Positions 1 through 13,400 of a DNA stretch of 64,000 nt are shown here, piece by piece. The DNA lies in contig CAIIXF020000005.1 in assembly GCA_903813345.2 (NCBI GenBank), positions 34,353,375 through 34,417,374 on the forward strand. Reading direction: 5' to 3'. The stretch comes from Owenia fusiformis. Lineage: Eukaryota > Annelida > Polychaeta > Sabellida > Oweniidae. The notes under the pieces are model-generated. The model had not been told where the DNA came from and did not search any database. It saw only the letters and a program-made list of their open reading frames with translations. The position numbers and the translations under genes were made by a program. Each line of letters opens with the position of its first letter. Position 1 is the stretch's first letter.

Positions 1-240
1 CACTTACATAACACCTTGTATGTACTTAATCTCATATGGGTTCATATGCTTAAAGGCACTTACTTAATATATTTTATCTACTTGTTGGGTCTCATTCATA
101 TGGTTAAGGCACTTTCTCAACAGTCTGCATATACTATATCTCATATGTGTTCATATGCTTAAAGGCACTTACTATAGATCATCCTGGCATGATTCATATA
201 TAGGTACATGCACATATGCTTAACATCCTACAGGTGCTTT
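1..240. repeat. short tandem repeat in upstream intron
   Basis: About three imperfect copies of a segment containing CTCATATG, GTTCATATGCTTAAAGGCAC and a short spacer. It lies before the first recognised exon of the F-box/LRR-like gene, so it is probably intronic. The rest of 241-723 shows no gene I can recognise. Confidence 0.55.
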
Positions 241-723
241 AAATACTCTCTTTAACTACTCATACTTCATCATAGATATGTCTACCTGGATATATTGACC
301 TGTTGAAGGAATATGTATGTTGATATATTTCATTGAGCTCTCGATTCACTGAGAAGCACATTATATCTTGACAGCTGCTAAAGTACGATTTATTAAAGTG
401 GAAAAGTCAGGTATTTCATTCATGTTTTGAGGAAACCGTGTGAAATAGAGCAATTTGACTGTTTTCCTAGGTTCCTTACATAATCCTTACAGCTATTATA
501 GAAAAGAAAATTATATCGATATATGTTTTCTTGTTGCTGGTCATAAGAATTATCTTATACATTATAAACATCATACGATATCATAAGGAAAACAAACCCC
601 AACTATCCCAAACTATAATCCAACCTATATTAAGTTTTCAATAAATAGAATTTTTTTCTACAACAGTAGAAAAAGACATTTTCACTGGCTTACGAATCAA
701 AATGATTCATTTTATGTTTTCAG

Positions 724-3700
724 GCACATTTGAACTGTCCAATGAGGAAGAAGAGGAGATATTTGAAGTGATCAACATAGCAAAGATCAAGGCTCATACG
801 CCAAATCTACGTCTTGTTAACTTATATGGTATTAATTTCGTTGACGACTCCCATGTTGAATTACTCGCCTCAAACTGCATCCATCTTGAATGCCTTGCGT
901 TGAATTTTTGCCTTCGGGTAAAAGGTGCTGCTTTCTCAACGTTGATCCAAAGATGTCGGAAACTCACTAGTCTGCTGTTACATCATACAAGTAGGTTACA
1001 TCAAACGAGTAGATTAAACGATACTCAAGATTCCAACAGATTTTTTAACATTAAATTTCACTCCTTTTGAGTCTGTTCTAATGAGTAAAAACTAATTATT
1101 TATTTCAAATTATTTAATTTCAAAATTGCCTGTCTTTAGGAATCATGAAGTAAGTAACATCATATTGGTAGATTAACATCATACATGTAAGTCTTACATC
1201 AGACACAAACCACTTTTCATATTTTTTATCAGCACTTATTGAATACCTGTACAGTAAAAGTTGAGAACAAGGAACGGTCTCCAGTCTGGCCAAAAATTGT
1301 TCATTGGAGACAGGTGTTCCCTACAGAGAGAGTCATGTTTTGGGCCAGCCCCATGCAAAACTAATTTGCCGAATAAACATTTAATTATTGTAGATGATGA
1401 ATTACATAGGTGATAGTAGAGCAATGTTTCTTGTGCCTATATTCAAGTTCCATCAACCCCATTTTGTTGTAAATACAATCTGCAAGTTTGGCTCTTTAAA
1501 AGATTTAGCTCAATCACACAAATACATTTCTATTATCTCGTAAAACAGTTGTGTCAGTCCCTAGAATAGCCCAACTTGTCAGATATATGAAATCAACTTT
1601 CGTTGAAAGAAAACATTTGTCAATTGGTAGTTTATAACAAACAAGTTAATTTTAAAAAAATGGATTAACAACAGCTTTCCAATAATCGGTTTATCCTAAT
1701 CTCATTCATATTAATCTAAGCTCTTTAGAATCAGATATTGGCTTAAGACTTCCACACCTCTGAAAAACAATAGGATGTACAGTGTGACCAATTTTCCAAG
1801 TTCTTTGTAAACAGTTGAATTTTCCAAATATATTACAATTTTGAAATTTGAATTTATTTTCCATTTTGTGATGGGAATTGAATTGTCCTGTATCCATTTA
1901 TAATATGCTCAAAAACATTTATGAATTTTTTAGTGTATTTCCCCATTTCCTAACAAAAAAAACAATGTTCAGATTTCACACATGCCAGATAGATACTAAT
2001 GAAGTTTTAGATGTCCAAACTCTCAAAAATTGATTTCTCAGTTTCACAAAAAGTGTTAGCTGGGACATTATTATTCTGATAGGGCGATTGGTTTTTTGAT
2101 GAGTTTCTTGAAGACAGGAGTTACTTACACAAAGGTGTTCCATTAGACAGGTATTACCGTACATGTTATCTATATATGCATTGGTTAAATTGCCCAATTG
2201 ATAGAATGCTCATTCTCCAATTCCAGGTGTAGCAGATGAGCACATGATGGCAGTTCCATGGGAAAAATCTCAACTTCGTGAACTTGATATAACATCAACT
2301 GAAATGTCGGCAGAATGCCTCCTCGACATATTACCCAGAATGCCTGGCTTTCGTTATCTCGCTGTTGGCCATTGCGACTTCTTTGATGATAAGGTGAGTG
2401 GGTATAGTGAAGAACTCTTGAAGTATCCAGGGGCATTTCTCATAGATATCAGGGAATTACAGTAAAACCTGTCAAATCTGAAGGCCACTAGGACCTGCCA
2501 AAATGTTTGTATTTTGTATTTTGAGTTTTTCAGCTCATTTAAAATCGAAATCTATGCCATGATAATAATACATGTTTGTTCACACATTGAGAGCTGTTCT
2601 AATTAGAAAGGTTTCAGATATACAGGTTTAACTGTATATGATTTATGAATTCTGTCTGTTCTAACCACTTATACATAAAGGTCATTCATAAAGCTAATTT
2701 TGCTAAAAAATCTTCGCCAAATGTGGTGACATATTGTTATGGTCTCCCAACTTTTTTTGTGACGGCAGTTGTCATTTGGAGTTCAGTGTTTGGTGTCTGT
2801 AACAAATGACAGGTGGTGACATTTGACATATTCCTTATTCAATGTATTTTGCTTTCTGTTCAAGAGGTGTAGATTGTGGACTTGAATTGTACTTGATTGG
2901 ACATGTAATTGATTAGACATTGATTGATTTACCTTCCAGGTGCTGGATATGTTGATTCAAAAGAACAAACTGAGGGACCTGATTGCAATTGACATCAGCC
3001 ACAATGACACTCTCAGTGAGAATGCAATTAACAGGCTCATACAGAAACATGGCTTACAGCTGAAGGGCCTCATACTCACTGGAAAACCTAAGCTTACTGA
3101 ACAATTCTGGTTGAATGCTATACCTTACCTAAAGAATCTCAAGTAAGGCTATTATCTGAATCTGAGTCTTATCTGAATGCCGCTGGGACCAGACCAAGAT
3201 CAAGATTTTTGAAATATGTGAGTCTGTGGGACTGGGAAAAATTTGGAACTGAGAAAAAGTGTTCAAATCGAGGTGTTCAAATTAGAGAGGTATTCAGATT
3301 ACAGGTTTCAATGTGCTAAGAACTATGTTTATTAATACGATATTGAGACCTATTGATGTGTCAACATACAGAAAAAGGTGTATATCTGAACCTCTCTCTA
3401 ATCTAAACACTTCTGCCATAAGTTAATATCTGTCCTGGACTTCCATGTTAAATAAGCTCAAAATATGAACCTACCAATCTGACCCGACTTTTAGCCAGTC
3501 CCAGTGGCATTCAGATTTGTTATTCGACATTGTCGTTGAATGTTTATCATGTTAATGGTTTTATACATGTTGATGAGATGCTTCTCATCAATAGGGCTGT
3601 ATTTAGAGAAGATGGGGACTCCCATCCTCCTAAGGAAGTATCCAGAATCCGTACCTCCTTCCCCCTGCTTTCTCAAATTTTCAGAGTATGTTCGATGGGT

Positions 3701-4860
3701 ACAGCTAATGAATGGTTCTTCAAGTTAACAAGTCGTGTTCAATTTGACGAGATAATATCATCAATTTCTCTTTTCAGAGTATGTTCAATGGGCAGAGCAT
3801 ATGAATGGTTCCTCAAGTCAACAAGTCGTATCCACGCTGACCAGATAATTTCTTCAATTTCTCAAATTTTCAGAATATGTTCAATGGGTACAGCTAACGG
3901 ATGGTTCCTCAAGCTAACAAGTTGTGTCCATGTTGACCAGATAATTTCATTGATTTCACAAATTTTCAGAGTATGTTCAATGGGTACAGCTAACGGATGG
4001 TTCCTCAAGCTAACAAGTTGTGTCCATGTTGACCAGATAATTTCATTGATTTCTCAAATTTTCAGAGTATGTTCGATGGGTACAGCTAATGGATGGTTCC
4101 TCAAGTTAACAAGTCGTGTCCACGTTGACCAGATAATATCATCAATTTCACAGAACTGGACAAATATTGAGCGCCTCGAGATGCAGTGGGATCCTGACAC
4201 TATAAGATTTGGAGACAACAGCAGCAAATTCATAGATCTCATCAGGTATGTGAGAACCCTTTACAAGAGATGGACTCTTAAAAGTAAAAATTATTCATAG
4301 GTCCCGGTTTCCAATCATGAAATCCAACATCATGTATCCTGTTCTTTAGCTACTAATGTTTATTTCACTTTCAAACTCCCAAAAGGCCATGCCAAGTATG
4401 TTTGACATCATAAAGGTCTTCTTTTTTAAAACTGTTTAAAAGTACAAAAAACAAAAAAGTAGTGAATTTTTCTCATTTTTCATCATTTTTTATAGGTAGG
4501 TTATTAGAACTATATACATTAGTAAACTCTGTGAAAAATTGAAAGATTTATAAACTATGGGGAATGAGGACTTCATATTTGAAAATCAAATGGGACTCCA
4601 ATGAAGATTGCATAAAAATTCCAAATGTACACATTACACACTGGCATTTATAAAACAATTTTAAACATTAATGTTTTCATTTTTCTAGGCTTCGTTGTCC
4701 AAGGATGAAATCGATGACATTGAGTGACGGTGAATATTATGAGATGGTAAAGTCGAATTACGAGAGGGCAGATCGACTAAAGGTCGTCAGGACAACCACT
4801 AACTACACAACTAGCATTGTGACATTTTTATCACATTTTAACGATCTTTTGTTTAACTAG
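724..4860 (+). CDS. F-box/LRR-like protein, 3' part of gene
   Basis: Five spliced coding segments in one frame: 724-990, 2227-2393, 2940-3142, a terminally repeated exon ending at 4245, and 4689-4860 (TAG 4858-4860). Each junction has AG/GT borders and matching phase. The protein is a run of irregular leucine-rich repeats (for example LRLVNLYGINFVDDSHVELL, then LRELDITSTEMSAECLLDIL) of the cysteine-containing type seen in F-box/LRR substrate receptors of SCF ubiquitin ligases. It ends NDLLFN. The N-terminal part, where an F-box would be, lies upstream of the window. I believe I recognise the C-terminal block (LERLE.rWDPDT.rF, then ERADR..VVRTTT) from a vertebrate LRR protein but cannot name it, so no symbol is given. 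The fourth exon is abnormal: see the repeat at 3671-4161. Partial gene; the family is likely and the exact orthologue unknown. Confidence 0.8.
3671..4161 (+). repeat. five-unit array of splice acceptor plus exon start
   Basis: The segment CAAATTTTCAG followed by A-GTATGTTC and about 80 bp of coding sequence is repeated five times (unit 2 has a slightly different acceptor tract). Exonic parts begin at 3685, 3778, 3874, 3970 and 4066, so spacings are 93, 96, 96 and 96, all multiples of three. Every unit carries its own pyrimidine tract and AG, and no stop interrupts the frame from 3530 to 4300. Splicing from 3142 into any of the five acceptors keeps the same frame. Only the last unit is followed by the unique sequence that continues the conserved protein. 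Units 3 to 5 are nearly identical. Confidence 0.9.
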
Positions 4861-7418
4861 GAGCTGAATAGAGAAAATCTTTGGTTTGATATCTGTCAGG
4901 TTTTATTAAAAAGCTGGCAATACAATCAACTGGGTGATTAGTGATGACAATAGATTACATACCATGTGAGGTAAAAAGGGAGATGATTTTAATGAATTCA
5001 CCCGATGCAAAAATAGAACCGACAAACTTTTGGATATTACATAATCAGGGTACAGTCTGTTATTCAGGTGTCCGCCATATGTACTTAATAATAAAAGTTA
5101 TGTCATATTAGACTTCATGAATGGAAGGAAAGCTGCTGAATAAGATATAACGTTATAATATTGCCAACTAGTGTCAAAATGAAGATATGGTACACATAAA
5201 TGGGAAAATGTCTTATACTCGTTGAAGCAGGCCTTGTATATAACCTTTGAATCGAGCTTAGGCAGGGTTATATCATAACTTCGCGTCTGTTTTGCACATG
5301 ATGCCAGTATGTATGCTTTTAAAGTACCAGTGTAATGAGCCAGTTTCTGGTTTTCTTTTTACATTAAATACCTCCTTTCTCATTCCTCCTGGCCTACTAA
5401 TTATTAAATATACAGCAATGTATGATGCCTTAATGTCCTTTGACTTGTGAATTGGAGGATGGATCCAATAAGAAATTGAGTGAATGCCTGTTATTCCCAT
5501 AATATATTATACCATAACATCCTCAACTAGTCAGGGATCCAAAACTGCAATACTCAGTTGTTACGAAATAGCCATTGTTGTAGCTATGGAAACTGTGATG
5601 TCATAATGGGAGTTGTAGGTCCCATATTGGAGCAAGGAGGAATGGCTCTCGTGGTTGCGTTGTTTTTAATCTCCAAGCAATTTGTTCAGTGCTGATTACC
5701 CACAAATGAACTGCAAGGAGAATATTCTAGCCACCTTGTCCGATATCAACATTGAAAATGTCATTATTTTCTGATATTATAACTGGCTATAAATTCATAA
5801 TCAGCAATCCAAAAGATTTGAACTGATATCCTGATCACTTCTTGTTTTGAATTTTTTTCTCAATAAGACCAAAACTTGGGTTTCAAATTTTGAAGTGAAA
5901 AAATGGTGGTGAATTTTGTAATCCGGACATATCTCCATATATGGCAGAATATCGAGATGGAATCCTGGGATCCAATCCTCCTTGATATTGGAGGCAGTTT
6001 AGAATAACGAAAACAAAGTAATTACAACATGAGGGACCTTGAAGGGCTCACATAGCATAAGATATATTAGTTTTGAATCTATTAATTGAAACTCTGCATA
6101 CATGTATATGAACGTTTTGCTGATACAATCATGTTACATTTTTATTTAGCTTTTGTACCCGATTCTTGTGTATGTTTTTATTTATGTTCCATATTTTAAA
6201 ACCATTGTTTGTTAAGATGTCAAATGACATGTATTATTTGTACTCATTTTATATTTTGAAATGTATATGTAACGATTTGTTTTTATCGTTGAATTTCATA
6301 TTTAATATGATAGCCCAATAAATAGAGGATTGTTTGCAAAATTATTTTATTGTTTGTCATTGCTATAATCAGCCTGCATAACTCAAATAATAACAATATA
6401 TACAAATTGACTTAGCAGTTTCAATGTCAAAAGTAGATGAAATATGGAAGTACGTTGACCAAATAAATTAGAACTTTCTATATTTTTTACAATTACCTCA
6501 GTCAGGTAGAGCTCACCTACTGGTAGCATTCATGTACCTCTCAATTTTGTTTTCCAAAACTTCATTTTTGTTGAAACATTTAACTCTTTGTAATTGTATC
6601 TAAGCACCTCTCATTGTGATCACTTTTTGGTCCCATTTTTTACATACAATTCCGTGTGAAAAAAAAAGAAATGTGAACACCAATCTGCACTTTTGGTCAG
6701 TCCCAGTAGGATTCAGATTAGACAGGTTTTTCTGAACCTTGTTCCCCGTCTCAGTGTACACCTTTCTCGAGGGAACACATGTCTCTTATGGACACCCTTC
6801 CACACCAAATACTCAACTGACTTCTCTATTAAATTACCCTCTCTGTAATCAACAATTCATTTGGGTTTTGAACAGCCCTGATCATCTATATTTCAACAAT
6901 CCATACAATTAACCGAAGAAAGTTTCAGGGTAAATTATAATCTTTTTTATTCAATGTTTTCAGCATTCTCATTACATATAAATAAATACTTTACCAGGCA
7001 ACAACACTCCTATAATAGGCTAGATAGATGAACAAGTGAACACAAGCTTGGCATAAAAATTGAACAAAATGTGTGTGTACAAGTATAGTCAGTGTAGTCA
7101 TATTTAAATAATAACAACTGACATAATTGAGGAGTATCCAAAGATAATATATTAATGAGTCATCATTTTCAATAACAGCGTTTCAATTTTAGTAAAATCC
7201 AATATAGAATCTATATACTAATATGTTGTTAATCGGTGGACCAGGTGTTTAATAATAGACAGTCAGCTGCAATTGTTAATATGTTTATAACACTAAGAAT
7301 AAGAGGAATGGTGCCTGCGCAAGTCAGTGGATTATTCATTTTGATATACATTTTGTATATATTATTTATAATGTCCCTCAATAATTGGACATTGTCAACT
7401 ATCGAGTGTTTTTCGTAT
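4861..7418. other. convergent intergenic region and 3' UTRs
   Basis: Lies between the stop of the F-box/LRR-like gene (+) and the stop of eIF3A (-), which are tail to tail. Candidate poly(A) signals on + are AATAAA at 5090 and 6317. The reverse complement TTTATT at 6946-6951 is a candidate eIF3A signal. A 9-bp-TSD transposon sits at 5633-5984. No convincing coding sequence seen. Confidence 0.6.
5633..5984. mobile_element. Mutator-like MITE, copy 1 (9-bp TSD)
   Basis: Inverted termini CAAGGAGGAATGGCTCTC and GGATCCAATCCTCCTTG flank 352 bp. The 9-bp direct repeat ATATTGGAG is exact on both sides (5624-5632 and 5985-5993). The interior is related to the element at 18981-19285 (shared text such as CCATATATGG and TCAATAAGACCAAAA/GAAATAAGACCAAAA). 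There is no transposase, so it is non-autonomous. A 9-bp duplication is typical of the Mutator superfamily; that assignment is inferred from TSD length only. Confidence 0.8.
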
Positions 7419-10400
7419 TTATTTTGTTTTAACTGTGGTCCAACCATCATCCTCAGGGCCACCGCCATCACGTGGAGGGGGACGCTCTGATGTCCTGGGT
7501 GGAGGACGATCTGAAACAAGAATGATATGCAACATGAGCCTCAAATGTCTGTTTTCAGTGCACATAATATATCATTATTATTATTATTCAGTATCAAATA
7601 GCCTCCATGTAACAATAGATGGGGCTAATAGACGTTTTCGATAAATCGTGCCATCTTTGGAAACTATTACTTATTGGCTAGATTGATGAAGTCATTGGTT
7701 GTAGGTAGCAAACATCCCATTCAAAAATGGTATTAACTTTTTGCTAATTTTATAAAAGTACAACCTATGACATCATCAATCTAGCCAATATATTGTGGTT
7801 TCTCTGATGGATCAAAAGATGGCACGATTTATCGGAAACGTCTATTAACGTTACATAACTAATGAAAATATAACCATAACACTGAACTATTGTCAGCTTG
7901 GTTTGAAAAAAATGTAAATGTTTTTATGATGTTGTTTTGTAAAACAAGGTTACAACTTGCCATTATATGTGGCTTAATTTCCTGCATTTACAAATTGAAC
8001 ATTTACATCGTTTATATATAATTTAAAATGCATTTGATAGAATATCTACATACCGTCACCTCCTCTTCTCCAGCCACCCTCTGGTTCTCTGCGTGAGTCA
8101 CGGTCACGTGGAGGGTCATCACGGCGCCATCTATCTTCCCGGTCATCTCTTGGGGGAGGTCTGGAGTCACGTTCCCGTTCCCTGTCTCTCCATCCTCCAC
8201 CTCCACCACCACCCCCACCAGCTCTCCATCTACCCCCATCATCTCCCCTAGGACGGCTGTCGCGGTCATCTCTACGGTCATCATCACGTCCCCAACGACC
8301 ACCACCACCACCACCTCTGTCCATTCCACGATCATCACCACCCCGTCCTCTCCAGCCTCCACGGTCATCTCCCCCACGATCATCACGACGATCATCATCT
8401 CCCCCACGACGATCACGCCAGCCTCCTCCTCCGCCACGTGGTTCATCATCACCACCCCTGCGCCATCTATCACTCCCTCTGTCATCATCTCTTGGGGCGG
8501 GACCTCCACGTCGATCATCACCCCCTCGTCTCCATGTATCACGGTTGTCCCTACCCCTTGGGGAGGGTCCACGGTCATCACGGAAACGATCCCCTCCTCT
8601 TTGGGGAGGTGATAGCTCTCTACGACGCGGTGGTTCCTCATCTTGGTCTCTAGGAGGTTCAGGGGACTGTTTTCTGTATTCTTCACGTATGTCTCTTGCG
8701 GGCATTCTACTCCTCCATGTTGACTCTCCCCTATCTTCTGGGACTTCTTTTTCCCTGTTTAAAAACAATCAGGATTTCAATTTAATAAAGTTTGATTGCA
8801 TTTCGAACCTTACACTGCGAAGAGTAAAACAAACAAAAAAAATCATCCATGCATTTCCTAAGTGAACACCTCTGTTCAGAAACTTGCGTATAGATGTGTA
8901 ATAATCATATTTAGTAAGTCATCTACTGAAGTTTTCTCATCATCTGAGGTGGACATTAGTTTCTAAATCAGAAATGAGAAACTTTTTATCACAAATTTGT
9001 ATAGTTTAAATGGGACGAAGGATTTCGAGGGGATGTGGGATTCAAAGGATATGTGGCATTTCCAGTGGATGTGGATTCCTAATAATGCAATCGCCCAACA
9101 GTCTCAAGAATTTCAATATTCACAAATCTGGCTATTTGCCTTCAAGAACATCAAGACATGAAAACTAACCTAGGGGACTTCCAGCTATCTTCTTTTTGCT
9201 TTTGTCTTTCTCTCCAGCCTCCTCCTTCTTTTGCTGGTGGTTTCCAAGCCCCTCTTCTTGGTGAGCCATCTTCCTCATCTCTGCCTCTATCATCTCTATC
9301 TCTGTCTCGGTCTCTATCTCCATCCCTACCCCAACGATCCTCACTGAAATAGAATAACCAAGATATTTTTGTCATTCTTGAAAAACCTTCACAGGTACTC
9401 ATATAAGTTCTTTTAATTTCATTCACTTACACAATCTAATGGTTTGAGATTTCTGTCAAGTGGTGTTTGAGTTATCTCCTTACACACCTCTCAAACTTGG
9501 TTCGGAGGGATAATGAAGTTTACATAATTTTTTTTTGCAATTAAATTTAGTTTTATCCAAATCACTGAGTATTAAGTTTAAGAAAGAATATATGACATTA
9601 AGATTTCAAAAACTGCATACCCCTGTCTGGGTCTACTTTTCTGTGCTTCTTCACGTGCCCTATTGCGTTCCTCAATCTCTTGTTCTCTTTTTCGCTGTTT
9701 CTCAGCTTGCTCCTCTAGTTTGGCTAATTTGTCCCTGTAGGCTGCCTCCTCAAGTTCCCGCTGCTCCTGCTCTAACCTTTCCTTCTCTTCACGCTCTGTA
9801 GACACAGAGAAACAAGTAGTAAGACAATTACCATAATACCCTTACTTTTATTACATTATTTGCTAGTATTGTTGCTCTGTGAAAATATCAAAAATTCACT
9901 TATTTTGCCTCTTCCATTAGTTGACCTCCTATTTATACCACATGTCCCTCTTTTAGTTCAATTTTTCTGTATCAAATCATTATTTTATTGGTTGATTATC
10001 AGTGGATGCCTCGAAACTTACCACGCTTCAGTTTTTCATCACGGATTCTCTGTGCCTCTTCCTCCTTCTCCTGGATGTATCTCTGGCGTCTCTCATCCTT
10101 ACGTGTTTGTTTACGCTCTTCAAGTCGTCTCTTGCGCTCCTCAGCCAAACGCTTGTTGAAAGCCTTCACATTCTCCTGGATGTTGATATGGCAATATTAG
10201 TGTGTGGAATGTACATTGAATATTACTTTGATCATCATATAAGGGTCAACACAGTTTATTAAATTATCCTCATAAGGCATTCTACAGTTCTTAGTTATAA
10301 GTTTGTTGAGAATAAGTGATATAAAATTGAATGGAATGGTGAAATATAGGAAACATATTTTTAGAGAATATTTGAATTGAATGTGAAATGCTTTTGTTTT

Positions 10401-13400
10401 GACTAATCTACACAACGAGATATGCCAAATAGACAGCATTTTGTCGATATATGCTCTACTTGACACCATGGTAACACAACTATTACCATAGCAACGCCTA
10501 TGAAGAGCAATATTTAAAATTGAGAGTCTGTATTAAAAGTGGTAGAATAAATTTAAAACATAAAATTAATGCAATGATTGCAGAAGAAATGACATGGCAT
10601 CTGAAGTTTTGAACATACTTTGCACTTCATCCCATAAGTAAAGCTCCAATAGGAAATAAAGAGCTGGAATCATAAGTCAAAAAATGTTTTTTTCCTAAGA
10701 GTCTTACCTTATAGACAGACTGCCTTGCCTCTTTCAATTTATTCATGAATGCGTTTTTGTCAGTCTCCATACGCTTCAGACGCTCTCTGTTGGCAATGGC
10801 GTACTCACGTTCAGACTTAGCTTGGGTGATCTACAAACAATAACACAACTTCAAATTGAAACATTTAGCGGGTTTTTGGCTTAACTATGGATTCATTCTA
10901 TTGGTTGATTGTTGTTAAACCTTTCTTGTGCTTTTTGTTATATTTTTGACAATCTATGATTCATAAATTACAGACATGATTTACAAAACCTAACTCTTTA
11001 TGGACAGAGAATTATGATTTATGTGAATCATTTTTACAAGAAGCTGTCATATTTGCAACTGTGGAACTTTACTTCTGGTCGATACATCATTTAATGAATT
11101 TTCAATTTATTTACCCTAACATCAATTTCTACAAGTGTCCTCTACACAACTGTCTCGAATATCACATTTGATTTGTGAGGGCAAATGATTATGGTAAACT
11201 CAAAACTGGCAGGTTCAGGAAATTCAAGATTTATGGTATATTGCATTCAAGTTGAAATGCTCAACACATACCCTTTCCTCTTCTTCTCTGTACCAGAAGT
11301 TCTTCATCTCTTCACGATCTTCGTCAAACTTCTTCAACAACAGCGGAATTTCCTCAACTCTCTTGGCCCTGGCAAAGTGGTCAACCTACAGCGATAAAAC
11401 ATATGATAAAATCGATGGTGGTAATATGAAAGTCCACATTGGTAAAAGGAAAAGTCCACCATGGTAAAATGAATAGTCCACCATGGTAAAATTAAAATTC
11501 ACATTGGTAAAATGAAAACCCACATTGGTAAACCAACTTCACATAAATGGGTGAGGCTTATCATAGCTCAGGAATCTGCTCAGATGTAAACCTCTATTCA
11601 GAAACTTGCGTATAGATGTGTATTAATCATATTCATAGTCATCTAGTGAAGTTTTCTCATCATATGGAGGTGAATTTGCTTTACATTCTCTTTAGGGTCT
11701 TTGAAATTGCAAATCATGAAACAACATTTGGCATTGAAGTGTTTTTTGCAGTGTAAATATAACCTCATCACAAATGCCCCGACAAGAATTTATTTTCCTT
11801 CATTTTAATACAGTTGAACAATAAGTAGATATAGTTTTTAGGTTGTTCAATGTCTGATTCCTTACCTTTCTCTCTTGCGCCTTGAGTCTCTCTTGGAGCT
11901 CTTTCTTCTCCTTCTCCAACTGCTCAACCTGCTTAGCCATGATCTCATCAGCATCCAACTCGGCCAGTTCCTAGTATGATATTCAGGAAATGGGGTAATA
12001 ATATATGGACACATCTGTATATTTATTTGAACACATGTACTGCATGTTCTTTTTTACATTTTAGACCATCATCTTTTTTTTAGAAAGGATATAAGTTTGA
12101 GACAATATCTTGAAATAAACATATTTAAAGAAAGGATTCCCCAAGTTTACTGTTAGGATGTTTGTACGAGGGTGTATTCGTGACTTCAGAGACTTAATAT
12201 TGAATTGATTAAATCTGATATCCATTTAAACACATGAATCACAAACACTTCGTCATAAAGTAATTGTTTGGTGTGTGTAAAACAAATATGCCAGATATAA
12301 GAGCATAGTTAGGTAAAAACACCAAAAGTTCTATATATGCTCCCCGTGACACCATCGCAACACAGAAGTCAGTTACCATAGCAACGCCTATAGAGAGCAA
12401 TGTCAATGTAGCTGACCAAAATAAAATAATAACTAGAGATCACAATTTATTTCTTGTTCAAAAACATGAATACTAATCATTTTAAATGGCCCAGTTTCTT
12501 GAAAATATCTTGATAAGATGCCCCAAATGCAACTAATTGTTGACAGCACAATAATAACAACCTCAAAGACATTATAAGATGTAAGAATCTAATCTTGGTC
12601 TGTGATATCTTCCAGGAAGAAAGCCCAGAGAGTGAATAATTTGTTTTCAAGCAGAATTCAATGAAAGACAGTGTCTAACCTGTTCAGAAAGGTCCTTGAA
12701 AGCACTGGCTCCAACATCAGACTTCTTCAGTTGTTCCAGACGTTCCTTGGCATGCTTACGCTTGATCTCATCATGCTCTTCCTGTTTCTTCATAGCAGCT
12801 CTCATATCGGCCTCCTTAAGGAGACGAGCCTCTTCAGCTGCAATTTGCTCCTGTTGGGCCTCACGGATCTTCTCATATTCCAGACGCTCCTGAAGCACAA
12901 ATGGCATTTACATTTAAGGGATTTCATTATTTACACTAATTGTCAATTGACCAAAATACTGTATAATTTAAACTTTACACATGGTTCACTGGAATTCTTC
13001 TAATAGATGAAAAAGGACCAGTTTTTATAATTTTTTGTATTCCATAAGATATGTGAAAGTCCAAACAGAAGAGCGAAAGGTGAAGGTGCTTGGGTGGAGC
13101 AATGATAATTGACTACAATGCACTTCTTTTCAGAAACTTGCGTATAGATATTTTCAAAATCATGGATTATCATACACCATCTTTTCTCATCAAAAAAGAA
13201 ATGCAAGGCAGATAAGATAAAACTTGACAACCATTGAATGTATATCACTGGCAGATCATTAAAAATTTGTGAGGATTAACACATGTTTGATATGAAATTT
13301 TGGAAGTGCTAGTTTTAACATACCCTTTCTGTGTTGATATTCTCGAGCTCCTCTTTGCGCTCCTCTATAATGTGTCTTCTCTGGAGGATTCGTGTGTGGT

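Noticed and set aside
8012-8686. Long minus-strand frame rich in Val, Met and Gly
   Set aside because: It is an alternative frame of the low-complexity eIF3A exon 20; the correct frame joins exons 19 and 21 in phase.
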